NCBI GenBank assembly: GCA_023434425.1
Contig: JAEYSS010000183.1
Coordinates: 1-29,753, forward strand
DNA from: Pseudomonadota bacterium
GTDB lineage: Bacteria > Pseudomonadota > Alphaproteobacteria > Ferrovibrionales > Ferrovibrionaceae
Length of the DNA stretch: 29,753 nt
Direction of reading: 5' to 3'
The number at the start of each line of letters is the position of its first letter. Within the stretch, counting starts at the first letter, position 1. Shown in pieces: positions 14,955 through 22,331 of the stretch. The position numbers were made by a program, and so were the translations under genes. The notes beneath the pieces were generated by a model. That model made no database searches and had not been told where the DNA came from. It was given only the letters and a program-made list of their open reading frames with translations.

Positions 14955-15371
14955 GTGCAGATCCGCCCGTTTGCGGAAGCCGACCGCGCCGCCGTCGTCG
15001 CGCTGTGGCAGGCCTGCGGACTGACGCGGCCGTGGAACGACCCGGACAGCGATATCAGCTTCTGCATCTCGAAGCCGGAATCGACCATACTCGTCGGCGA
15101 GCGCGATGGCGGGATTGTCGCCACCGTGATGACCGGCCATGACGGCCACCGTGGCTGGCTGTATTATCTCGCGGTCGATCCCGCATTGCAGAAAGGCGGC
15201 CTCGGCCGCGCCATGGTGACGGCTGCCGAAAACTGGCTGCAGCAACGCGGCGTGCCAAAAGTCATGCTGATGGTGCGGCCGGAAAACGAACACGTACGCG
15301 CCTTTTACGACGCGCTCGGCTACGCGGAAGAGCCGCGCGTCATCTTCAGCCGCCGGCTGGATGGCAAGTAA
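14955..15371 (+). CDS. GNAT family acetyltransferase, YpeA-like
   Basis: A 138-residue acetyltransferase with the GNAT fold. It begins MQIRPFAEADRAAVVALWQACGL, the YpeA-like N-terminus, and continues with LYYLAVDPALQKGGLGRAM, in which QKGGLG is the acetyl-CoA pyrophosphate-binding loop, and VRPENEHVRAFYDALGY, the typical C-terminal motif. The acceptor is not known. It starts with GTG two bases after the ATPase stop, suggesting co-transcription with the importer, though a functional link is unproven. Confidence 0.88.
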   Translation: MQIRPFAEADRAAVVALWQACGLTRPWNDPDSDISFCISKPESTILVGERDGGIVATVMTGHDGHRGWLYYLAVDPALQKGGLGRAMVTAAENWLQQRGVPKVMLMVRPENEHVRAFYDALGYAEEPRVIFSRRLDGK

Positions 15372-15402
15372 GGCTCTGCGGGCCCTGTACGCTGCCCCTT
15401 AG

Positions 15403-15433
15403 CCGTCATCCCCGGGCTTGACGCGGGGATCCC
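15403..15433 (+). repeat. Single palindromic half-repeat (left-half type)
   Basis: CCGTCATCCCCGGGCTTGAC followed by GCGGGGATCCC is a left half of the repeat family seen at 544-2438, with one mismatch in the stem. It lies between the convergent GNAT and DUF1993 genes. The paired right half is absent. Confidence 0.75.
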
Positions 15434-15446
15434 ATTTTTGATCGCC

Positions 15447-15953
15447 TCAGCCCAAATTCAGGAAATCGCGCTTCACCAGCGGCAGGCCCTTGTGGCGCAG
15501 GATGTCGTAGGCTGTGACGGCGTGGAAATAGAAATTCGGCAGCGCGAAGCCGAGCAGATAATCCTGCCCGGTGAAATTCAGTTCGCCGCTGCCGGTCTTC
15601 AGCGCTACCGGCCGGGTTTCCGCGCCCTCGAAGGCGGCTTCGCCGATGCCGGTGATGAACTCCCGCACGGCTTTGAGCCGCGCCTGCAGCTCGGCAAAGC
15701 TGGTCTCGGTGTCGGGATGACTCGGCGGCGTGACGCCGGCCGGACGCGCTGCACCGAATTTCGCGGCATCGGCAGCGGCCTGGATCTGGCGCGTCAGCGG
15801 ATACATGTCGGGCGCCAGTCGCGCCTCCAGCAGGTCTTCGGGCTTCAGGCCATTGGCGGCGGCATGCGCCTCGGCCTTGGTCAGCAGTTTCGACAGCATG
15901 TCGAGCATGCGGGTAAAGACCGGCACCGAGGCCTGGTACATCGATAACGACAT
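15447..15953 (-). CDS. DUF1993 family protein
   Basis: A 168-residue soluble protein of the DUF1993 family, a helical-bundle family related in fold to DinB-like proteins, function not established. Family features are the opening SMYQASVPVFTRMLDMLSKLL, the LAPDMYPLTRQIQAAADAAK segment, and the C-terminal NFYFHAVTAYDILRHKG with its conserved histidine. The start at 15953 is chosen because GGAGAG lies upstream and the family begins there; the frame is open further 5'. Confidence 0.9.
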   Translation of the reverse strand: MSLSMYQASVPVFTRMLDMLSKLLTKAEAHAAANGLKPEDLLEARLAPDMYPLTRQIQAAADAAKFGAARPAGVTPPSHPDTETSFAELQARLKAVREFITGIGEAAFEGAETRPVALKTGSGELNFTGQDYLLGFALPNFYFHAVTAYDILRHKGLPLVKRDFLNLG

Positions 15954-16029
15954 TTGGACTCTCCGAAAGGAAGGGACAGACCGCGCTCCCCCGCGATCCA
16001 CCCTCCAGTTAGGAGCCGCGGCCCCCGAT

Positions 16030-16283
16030 GGCAAGGGCATTCAGGCGGCTTCGGTCAGCCTGGCGTCCTGCAGCCGGTCGCCGGACTGGCGCGCTGGGCG
16101 CAGTATCACAAGGCGGTGGACCAAGCGGCTTATCCCAACCTGTCCCGCCTGCTGCACAAGCTGGATGCCGATCCGGCGGCGACCTTCGCCCGCGCCACCG
16201 GAGCCGGCGAAGAACCGCAGGGCAGCGGCGGTTTCCGCGGCCATGTGAGGCTGGAAGACCTACTACCGAAACTGGCCGCGTAG
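16030..16283 (+). pseudogene. Remnant of a GST-like protein (C-terminal part)
   Basis: A plus-strand frame ending at a TAG (16281-16283) encodes a segment like the C-terminal helical domain of glutathione S-transferases: LQPVAGLARWAQYHKAVDQ, then AAYPNLSRLLHKLDADPAA, where AYPNL is the common motif near the end of the family. The tail is GFRGHVRLEDLLPKLAA. The N-terminal thioredoxin half is missing: upstream codons (to 15954) are not protein-like and include the DUF1993 promoter region on the other strand. I infer a decayed 3' fragment. The family call is tentative, from short similarity only. This and the DUF1993 leader fill the 15954-16285 gap. Confidence 0.45.
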
Positions 16284-16285
16284 TG

Positions 16286-16651
16286 CTACCCCTTCAAGGC
16301 AGCGGCATAGAGGTCCGGTTTGAAGCCGGCCATCACCTTGCCGCCATTGCCTTTCGGGCCATACTCCAGAATCGGCCGCTTGATCATCGAAGGCTGGGCG
16401 ATCATCAGCGCGATCGCCTTCTTCTCGGTCAGATTCTCGCGATCTGAGTCGGGCAGCTTTCGGAAGGTCGTGCCGGCGCGGTTGAGCACCGTCTCCCAGC
16501 CCAGCGCCTGGCACCAGTTTTCCAGATGTACCTTGTCGATGCCGCTGGCCTTGTAGTCATGGAAATCGTGTTTGACGCCATGATCTCTCAGCCAGGTGAA
16601 GGCCTTCTTCATGGTGTCGCAGTTTTTGATTCCGTAGATGGTGACGTTCAT
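16286..16651 (-). CDS. ArsC/Spx-like reductase family protein (YffB type)
   Basis: A 121-residue thioredoxin-fold protein of the ArsC family. It begins MNVTIYGIKNCDTMKKAFTW, with the single active-site cysteine at 11 and no second cysteine in a CXXC, as in YffB and ArsC. It continues with TTFRKLPDSDR and MIKRPILEYGPKG, where the conserved arginine after IK corresponds to the RP motif of ArsC/Spx proteins. YffB-type proteins are probably glutathione-dependent thiol reductases; arsenate reduction is not implied. The gene starts six bases after the sulfotransferase stop, so the two are likely one transcript. Confidence 0.88.
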   Translation of the reverse strand: MNVTIYGIKNCDTMKKAFTWLRDHGVKHDFHDYKASGIDKVHLENWCQALGWETVLNRAGTTFRKLPDSDRENLTEKKAIALMIAQPSMIKRPILEYGPKGNGGKVMAGFKPDLYAAALKG

Positions 16652-16657
16652 ATGCCC

Positions 16658-17677
16658 TTACTCCAGATAACCCTGCAGGCGCATCCAGTCGCCCAGTTCG
16701 CGGTTCGCCGCCTCGGTGATCGCCGCATCGAAATCGCTGCTGCGCCCGATATTCGCCTTGTCCGATGACACCAACCCGATGTCGAAGCGGTTCTCGACCT
16801 CCAGAAATTCGGCGACCCTGGCCACAGTTTCGTCGGTTTTGGCGACGAGATCCTCAAGCCGCACTTCCAGCAGGCTGTCGGCCGGAATCCTGTCTTTCAG
16901 TGCGCGATAGCTGCGGATCATCGCGGCGCAGACCGATATGGCCAGCGGCTGATCGGACGGGAACCAGGTCTGGCCGGTGAAGGACGACGCCACATCACGC
17001 GGATCGCGGATCATGTGGATGAACTTCATCTTCGGATAGATCTCGTGCAGGAAATCGAAGTAGAGAAAATTCAGCGGCGTATCGTCGACCCAGCGCGAAG
17101 CCCCGGCTGCGTCCACCGGCCTCGCATACAGCTCGTCGAGGAAGCGGCGGCATTCGCCGAGGATCTCGGTACGCGTGAAGGTCTTCGCCACGAAAAACGG
17201 CTTGAGCAGGCCATCGGGGCTGACCAAGCCTTCAGGTGCCACATGCGCCGCGAGCCGCAGCAGGAAGGCCTTGATGCAGGCGATGTAATGCTCGGTGCCG
17301 AAGCGTATCCCGATGGCATGGATCGAGCCTGGAATGGCGGGATTCTCACGCTGCACGATCTCGAAGGCCTGCTGAAAACTGAGCGTCTGTTCCTTGCGCA
17401 GCTGGTTGAGGCGGTGGTTCAGCTCCGCCACCGGAAAGCCGAACTGCTGCAACCTCTGCGCACGCGACAGGAAGTCCTGAATGACGAAGTGAAAGCGGGT
17501 GATGTCATATCGACCGCTCAGGCACTCCACGATGTCCCTGAGGCCGCCATGCTCGACGATCAGCTTATTCTCATGGCTCGGCAGGCAGAGCTCGGCATGA
17601 GAATTAAGCAGCTCCGCCATGATCGAGGTGCCGGAGCGCCCCGTTCCTCCGATAAAGACCGGTCTGTCCAGTTGCAT
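16658..17677 (-). CDS. PAPS-dependent sulfotransferase family protein
   Basis: A 339-residue protein of the sulfotransferase family, which moves sulfate from PAPS to an acceptor. The 5'-phosphosulfate loop is visible at 8-19 as FIGGTGRSGTSI, and the 3'-phosphate site as KFIHMIRDPRDVASSF, both near-ideal for this family. A catalytic acidic or histidine residue was not located with certainty. There is no signal peptide or membrane helix, so it is cytosolic. The acceptor (glycan, lipid or small molecule) is unknown. The ATG at 17677 is preceded by a weak purine-rich stretch. It is followed at six bases by the ArsC-like gene. Confidence 0.87.
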   Translation of the reverse strand: MQLDRPVFIGGTGRSGTSIMAELLNSHAELCLPSHENKLIVEHGGLRDIVECLSGRYDITRFHFVIQDFLSRAQRLQQFGFPVAELNHRLNQLRKEQTLSFQQAFEIVQRENPAIPGSIHAIGIRFGTEHYIACIKAFLLRLAAHVAPEGLVSPDGLLKPFFVAKTFTRTEILGECRRFLDELYARPVDAAGASRWVDDTPLNFLYFDFLHEIYPKMKFIHMIRDPRDVASSFTGQTWFPSDQPLAISVCAAMIRSYRALKDRIPADSLLEVRLEDLVAKTDETVARVAEFLEVENRFDIGLVSSDKANIGRSSDFDAAITEAANRELGDWMRLQGYLE

Positions 17678-17831
17678 CTCTAGTCCGATTCGCCTGCCGT
17701 GATGGCATCAGCGCTTATACACGATCCTGGCTTTTGCCGCCGCCCGTCCATCGAGCCGGCGGTCAATCCGGCGCCCTGTGCGGGAACGATGCAGGGTGGC
17801 GCAAGGCGGCCCGGCTGCCAGACTGACGGCC

Positions 17832-18142
17832 ATGTCGGAGTTGTTCGCCGATCTGGAAAATATCGAGCCGCCGATGCCGATGCGCTGTGTTTCACCATCA
17901 CCACGCTGACCACCACCGGCTTCGGCGACATCACCCTGGCCGGCCCGGCCGGGCGGCTGATATCTGTGCTGATCATGATCGTCGGCATCAGCCTGTTCCT
18001 GCGCCTGCTGCAGACGATTTTCCGGCCGCACAAGGTGCGTTTCGAATGCCCGGACTGTGCGCTGCGCATCCACGACCGTGACGCGGTGCATTGCAAGCAT
18101 TGCGGCCGCGTGCGGCCGATCCCTGACGACGGCGCGGTCTGA
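17832..18142 (+). pseudogene. Potassium channel family protein, truncated and frameshifted remnant
   Basis: The frame ending at 18142 contains a potassium-channel pore: ADALCFTITTLTTTGFGDIT, with the selectivity filter TTGFGD, then the inner helix GRLISVLIMIVGISLFLRLLQ. The C-terminal zinc ribbon is CPDC-X12-CKHC, as in a common alphaproteobacterial channel family of about 250 residues. The outer helix TM1 and everything before it are missing. Short family-like text just upstream (SELFADLENIE, from 17835) is in another frame, which suggests a frameshift near 17860 plus loss of the 5' part. With no TM1 the product could not form a normal channel, so I call it a pseudogene. Confidence 0.65.
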
Positions 18143-18143
18143 C

Positions 18144-18566
18144 TCAGGGGCCCGGCGGATCGTCCGGATCGTCAAGCGCGGCGATCACTTCCACTTCGAT
18201 CAGCAGGTCGGGATTGACCAGCGCGGTGACGCCGACCAGCGTGCTGGCCGGAAACGGCCCGTCGCCGAAGCGTTTGGCGCGTGCCGCGCGTACCGGCGGC
18301 AGCAGCTCGGGCGTCAGCCCGACCACATAGGTGACCTGCTTGAACACATGCGAGAAATTCAGCCCGACTTCGGCCAGCGCAATTTCCAGATTTTGATAAA
18401 CCTGCTCGGCCTGCGCGCCGATATCACCCTTGCCGACCACATTGCCATTGGCATCCAGCGCCACCTGGCCGGAGATATGCACCTGCCGCCGCGCCGCGAC
18501 AACAGTGACATGGGTGTAGCCGGTCGGCTTAGACAGCCCGGTCGGATTGTGATGCGTGATGGGCAT
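18144..18566 (-). CDS. Rid (YjgF/YER057c/UK114) family protein
   Basis: A 140-residue protein of the Rid family, trimeric enzymes best known for removing reactive enamine or imine intermediates. Family motifs are VHISGQVALDANGNVVGKGD, AEQVYQNLEIALAEVG, VFKQVTYVVG and the C-terminal IEVEVIAAL. In RidA itself an arginine just before the last strand (E. coli Arg105, PARS) is needed for deaminase activity; here the matching region reads FPASTLVGV with no arginine. It is therefore more likely a member of another Rid subgroup. GGAG precedes the start at 18566. Downstream of the purT-tail repeat and the GNAT gene on the same strand. Confidence 0.88.
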   Translation of the reverse strand: MPITHHNPTGLSKPTGYTHVTVVAARRQVHISGQVALDANGNVVGKGDIGAQAEQVYQNLEIALAEVGLNFSHVFKQVTYVVGLTPELLPPVRAARAKRFGDGPFPASTLVGVTALVNPDLLIEVEVIAALDDPDDPPGP

Positions 18567-18583
18567 GACGTGTCTCCTGCTGC

Positions 18584-18658
18584 TTACGTCCGATAACTGA
18601 TCTTCACCTTGTCCGCCGCCGCCTTTGCCGCCTTGCGTGCGGCATCGGAGCCGCCGCC
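18584..18658 (-). repeat. Duplicated 3' tail of purT
   Basis: On the minus strand these bases encode DAARKAAKAAADKVKISYRT and a TAA stop, nearly the same as the real purT end DAARKAAKAAADKVRIQYL. A run of 37 bases (18604-18640) is identical to 19298-19334 in purT, in the same orientation. The fragment has no start of its own and lies right after the GNAT stop, so the GNAT gene is flanked by direct copies of the purT tail. Confidence 0.85.
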
Positions 18659-19252
18659 CTACCCGCTCACGCTCCGCGTCATCAGCAGCCAGTCGCCATG
18701 CGGCTTCAGCTTCGGGTGGGCCACCGAGGGTTCACTGGCAAGGATGCGAAAGCCATTGCTCTCGTAGAGCCGCTTGGCTTCGGAATTCTCGCTCGACACG
18801 ATGAGGCTGACCAGGGTGCGGCCGGCCGTCCGCGTCAGCGTATCGGCCAAGCGCAGCAACCGGCCGCCAAGGCCTTGGCGGCGATATTCGGGCATCACCG
18901 CCATCACATTGATGTACCAACTGCCGGGCGCCAGGCATTCCAGACGGCAAAGCGGATGCACCAGCGGCGACATGTCCGACAGATCACCGGGGTCGGTGTC
19001 GTCGATCGGATAGCCGAGCAGCACCGAACTCACCCGGCCATTGTCGTCGCCGACAATGGCATTCTCGTAACAGAAATTCACGCCCGTGCGTGCCGCGCGG
19101 CGGGCGCCTATATCCAGCGGCGTTTCGCCGGGTTTGCTTTCTTCTGCCCAGAAGAAATCGGGGATGCCCTCCCCCGCATAGGCGGTCAGCTGCGCGATGG
19201 CGCGGGCGTCGGCCAGGGTGGCGCGGCGGAAAGGCGGGTCGAATGAGTGCAT
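18659..19252 (-). CDS. GNAT family acetyltransferase
   Basis: A 197-residue GNAT acetyltransferase. The start FRRATLADARAIAQLTAYAG is a typical first strand and helix. The core is SWYINVMAVMPEYRRQGLGGRLL, where RRQGLG is the acetyl-CoA loop, and the end SENSEAKRLYESNGF is the classic last motif. The insert FFWAEESKPGETPLDIGARR is typical of a proteobacterial subgroup often next to metabolic genes. The acceptor is unknown. GGGAG precedes the ATG at 19252. It lies 28 bases after the purT stop and is flanked by copies of the purT 3' tail, which suggests it was inserted or amplified there. Confidence 0.88.
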   Translation of the reverse strand: MHSFDPPFRRATLADARAIAQLTAYAGEGIPDFFWAEESKPGETPLDIGARRAARTGVNFCYENAIVGDDNGRVSSVLLGYPIDDTDPGDLSDMSPLVHPLCRLECLAPGSWYINVMAVMPEYRRQGLGGRLLRLADTLTRTAGRTLVSLIVSSENSEAKRLYESNGFRILASEPSVAHPKLKPHGDWLLMTRSVSG

Positions 19253-19280
19253 CGGGGCTCCCGTGAAATCCTGCAGCCGG

Positions 19281-20459
19281 TCAGAGATACTGAATCCTCA
19301 CCTTGTCCGCCGCCGCCTTTGCCGCCTTGCGTGCCGCGTCGGTATCGCCGTTTTTCGCCAGCGCCAGCGCCACGCCCATGCGGCGATAGGGCCGTGTGGT
19401 CGGTTTGTTGAAGATACGCAGGTCGATGTCGATCCCGGCCGGGCCAGAGCCCAGCGCCTCGGCCAGGCCGTCCACGCTGAAATCGGTGCTGTCGCGGTCG
19501 GCCAGAATCACCGCCGAGGCGCTGGGGCCATGCTGGGTGATGCTGGGGATCGGCAGGCCGAGGATGGCACGGGCATGCAGGTCGAATTCGGTCAGGTTCT
19601 GCGAGATCAGCGTCACCATGCCGGTATCGTGCGGGCGCGGCGACAGCTCGGAGAAGATCACTTCATCGTTCCTGACGAAGAATTCGACGCCGAACAGGCC
19701 ATAGCCGCCGAGATTGTCGACCACGGCCTTGGCCTGGCGCTGTGACTCTGCCACGGCCTTGTCAGACATCGGTGTCGGCTGCCAGCTTTCCTGGTAATCG
19801 CCGCGTTCCTGCCGGTGACCGATCGGCGGGCAGAAGATCACCCCCTGGCGCGTGCGGATGGTGAGCAAGGTGATCTCGTAGTCGAAATCGATGAAAGCTT
19901 CGACGATCACGCGCTTGCGATCGCCCCGCATGCCGGCCACGGCATAGTCCCAGGCCCTGTCGACATCGCCCTGGCTTTTCACCGTACTCTGGCCTTTGCC
20001 GGAGGATGACATCACCGGCTTCACCACGCAGGGAATGCCGACCTTCGCCACGGCGTCGCGCATTTCCTCCAGGCTTTCTGCATAGAGGAATGTCGAGGTC
20101 GGCAGGCCGAGTTCATTGGCGGCGACATCGCGGATGCGGTCGCGATTCATGGTCATCTGCGTGGCGCGCGCCGAGGGCACCACATTCTGGCCGCGGTCTT
20201 CGTAGTCCTTCAGCACTTCGGTGCGGATCGCTTCCACTTCGGGCACGATGAAATCGGGCTTGTGTTTGTCGATGGCGGCGCCGAGCGCTGCGCCATCCAG
20301 CATCGAGAAGACCTCGAACTCGTCGGCCACCTGCATGGCCGGTGCCGCGGCGTAAGAATCGCAGGCCACCACATGAGCGCCGAGGCGCTTGGCCGAGATG
20401 ACGAATTCGCGGCCCAGTTCGCCCGAGCCGAGGAGGAGGATTTTCTTGATCGCGGCCAT
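19281..20459 (-). CDS. purT: Formate-dependent GAR transformylase PurT
   Basis: PurT makes formyl-GAR from GAR, formate and ATP, the folate-independent route for the third step of purine synthesis. The 392-residue ATP-grasp protein starts KKILLLGSGELGREFVI, the family's hallmark N-terminus (GSGELGKE in E. coli), then YAAAPAMQVA. The ATP-grasp core is seen as CVVKPVMSSSGKGQS and later as GLFGVEFFVRNDEVIFSELSPRPHDTGMVTL, all strongly conserved. The length is normal. AGGGAAG is placed six bases before the ATG at 20459. On the minus strand the GNAT gene and the Rid gene follow. Confidence 0.96.
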   Translation of the reverse strand: MAAIKKILLLGSGELGREFVISAKRLGAHVVACDSYAAAPAMQVADEFEVFSMLDGAALGAAIDKHKPDFIVPEVEAIRTEVLKDYEDRGQNVVPSARATQMTMNRDRIRDVAANELGLPTSTFLYAESLEEMRDAVAKVGIPCVVKPVMSSSGKGQSTVKSQGDVDRAWDYAVAGMRGDRKRVIVEAFIDFDYEITLLTIRTRQGVIFCPPIGHRQERGDYQESWQPTPMSDKAVAESQRQAKAVVDNLGGYGLFGVEFFVRNDEVIFSELSPRPHDTGMVTLISQNLTEFDLHARAILGLPIPSITQHGPSASAVILADRDSTDFSVDGLAEALGSGPAGIDIDLRIFNKPTTRPYRRMGVALALAKNGDTDAARKAAKAAADKVRIQYL

Positions 20460-20542
20460 CGGCGGCTTCCCTGCTTGCGTCTTAAGGCGGGGCGGCCGAG
20501 TCGAGAAGCCCGCCCCGGGCAGGCTTATAGCAGTCCGGGGCG

Positions 20543-20585
20543 CAAAAATGCAGGGCCGGCGCAGGTTCTGTCCCGGCCGGCCCTG
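20543..20585 (-). terminator. Intrinsic terminator of the MFS gene
   Basis: A perfect 10-bp stem CAGGGCCGGC/GCCGGCCCTG (20576-20585 and 20551-20560) with a 15-base loop. On the minus strand it is followed by CATTTTTG. It lies 17 bases after the MFS stop. The purT promoter must lie downstream of it; TATAAG at 20524-20529 is a possible -10. Confidence 0.8.
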
Positions 20586-20601
20586 TTGATAACCGGCGAT
20601 T

Positions 20602-21822
20602 TCAGGCCGCGGCGGCGGCCGTCTGCGGCTGCGGCTTGGGCAGCGGCCGGAAGGTGAGCGCGATCAGCACCGCGCCGATCCCCATGGCCCAGGCCCCGAT
20701 GTAGAGCCAGCGGTAGCCGTCGAAGATATCGAAGATCAGCCCGCCCACTAAAGGCCCGGTCGACATGCCGAGGCTGCCAGCCATGGCGATACCGCCGATA
20801 ACGGTCCCCATCATGTGCAGCGGGAAATTCTCGCGCGCGATCACCGAATAGAGCGGCATCACGCCGGCATAGATGAAGCCGAACAGCGCCGCCACCGCGT
20901 AGAAGCTGCCGAGATCGCGCGCCACCAGGAAACCCAGAGCCGCGAAAGCCTGCACCAGCAGCCCGATCACCAGTACGCGCCGGGCGCCGAAGCGATCACC
21001 CATCAGGCCGAAACCGAGGCGGCCGGCCAGGCCGGCCAGACCTTCGACACTGTAGATCGACACGGCGGTAAGCAGCGGAATGCCGCAGGTGACGGCATAG
21101 CTGACGGTATGGAAGATCGGGCCAGCGTGGGTGGCGCAGCAGAAGAAGTTGGTCAGCAGCAGAATGATAAAGGCCGGTGAACGCAGCACCTGTGCAAGCG
21201 TCAGATCGCCTTGCGCGGCGACGGTGCCCTCGTCCGCCGCTGCAGCCTGCTCCAGCGCGGGCGCGCGGCGCACCAGCAAGGCGGCCGGCAGCATCAGCAC
21301 GATGGCCAGCACCGCAATGATCAGCATGGCACTGCGCCAGTCGTAGGTGGTGACCAGCCAGCCGGCCAGCGGCGACATGGTCATCGGCGCCACGCCCATG
21401 CCGGCCGAAACCAGCGAGACGGCGAGGCTGCGATGTGTGTCGAACCAGCCGGTGACGGCCGCCATCATCGGCGCAAAGATCGCCGCCGTACCGCCGCCGA
21501 CGATCAGCCCAAACACCGCCTGGAACATCAGCAGCGAGGAAGCATGGCTGGCCAGCGCCAGCCCGGCGGCAAGCAGGACGGAGCCCGACAGCACGACGAC
21601 GCGCGGGCCGTACCGGTCAGAGAGATTGCCCCAGGCCATACTACCGAGCGCCATGGCCAGAAAAGCGACGGTCATGGCGGTGGAAATGCCGGCCACCGAC
21701 CAGCCGGTATCCCGCGCGATCGGCTGCAGGAAGACCGGCAGTGAGAACATCGCACCGATGGCAACGCAACTGAGCAGGCCGCCCGCCGCTACGATCACCC
21801 AGCGATACTGAAGATTGGTCAT
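20602..21822 (-). CDS. MFS transporter (OFA/monocarboxylate-like)
   Basis: A 406-residue major facilitator with 12 predicted helices. The N-terminal half has GDxxxR-type loop GNLSDRYGPR between helices 2 and 3, and the second half has the matching GLMGDRFGARR. Other segments (FSLPVFLQPIARDTGWS, GMGVAPMTMSPLAGWL, YDWRSAML) resemble the oxalate/formate antiporter and monocarboxylate-type MFS group. Substrate cannot be predicted. A central cytoplasmic loop is rich in Ala and Glu, as usual. The start is the ATG at 21822, preceded by GGAGACGAG; the open frame to 21879 is ignored. A terminator follows. Monocistronic. Confidence 0.88.
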   Translation of the reverse strand: MTNLQYRWVIVAAGGLLSCVAIGAMFSLPVFLQPIARDTGWSVAGISTAMTVAFLAMALGSMAWGNLSDRYGPRVVVLSGSVLLAAGLALASHASSLLMFQAVFGLIVGGGTAAIFAPMMAAVTGWFDTHRSLAVSLVSAGMGVAPMTMSPLAGWLVTTYDWRSAMLIIAVLAIVLMLPAALLVRRAPALEQAAAADEGTVAAQGDLTLAQVLRSPAFIILLLTNFFCCATHAGPIFHTVSYAVTCGIPLLTAVSIYSVEGLAGLAGRLGFGLMGDRFGARRVLVIGLLVQAFAALGFLVARDLGSFYAVAALFGFIYAGVMPLYSVIARENFPLHMMGTVIGGIAMAGSLGMSTGPLVGGLIFDIFDGYRWLYIGAWAMGIGAVLIALTFRPLPKPQPQTAAAAA

Positions 21823-21897
21823 GTCTCGTCTCCGCGTTGACTCAGGCGCTGGGGTAAAGACGTGCGGGCAGCACGGCATCCGACATCCCCGACAGGA

Positions 21898-22317
21898 TTA
21901 TTTTGCGGGCGGCATTTTGTCGAATCGGGTCAAGGCCGGATCGAGCTGGTCCCAGACATGGCCACGGCTGGCATAGGTGACCACATGAGGCCTGAACCGC
22001 TCGGGCTCGTCCAGGCTGGCGGCATGGACGGTGATCACATCCGGCATCGCCGGATAGGTCTGGTAGACCGGCGAGCCGCAGGTGGGGCAGAAAGCGCGGA
22101 CCTTCACGTTGCCGCTGTCAGCGGTCATCTCCCATTGCGTCGCCTGGCCGCTCAGTTGCATGTCCGTGCGGCCGACGAAGCTGAGATAGGAACCGTGGCC
22201 AGTGCCGCTCTTGTGCTGGCACTGGCGGCACTGGCAGTGGTTGGAAAAAACCGGTTCGGACGGGATGTCGTAGCGGATCGCACCGCAGGCGCAGCCGCCG
22301 GTATAGGCCTTGGTCAT
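21898..22317 (-). CDS. GFA family zinc protein
   Basis: A 139-residue protein of the GFA (glutathione-dependent formaldehyde-activating-like) family, a small zinc fold. The zinc ligands are clear: GGCACGAIRY, then HCQCRQCQ and later RAFCPTCGSPVY. The real substrate is unknown for most members, and formaldehyde chemistry need not apply. The start at 22317 has GGAGAG upstream; the frame before it is spurious. It follows the DUF899 gene at 14 bases and is the last gene of the ArsR-led cluster. Confidence 0.9.
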   Translation of the reverse strand: MTKAYTGGCACGAIRYDIPSEPVFSNHCQCRQCQHKSGTGHGSYLSFVGRTDMQLSGQATQWEMTADSGNVKVRAFCPTCGSPVYQTYPAMPDVITVHAASLDEPERFRPHVVTYASRGHVWDQLDPALTRFDKMPPAK

Positions 22318-22331
22318 TGCATCTCTCCGGA

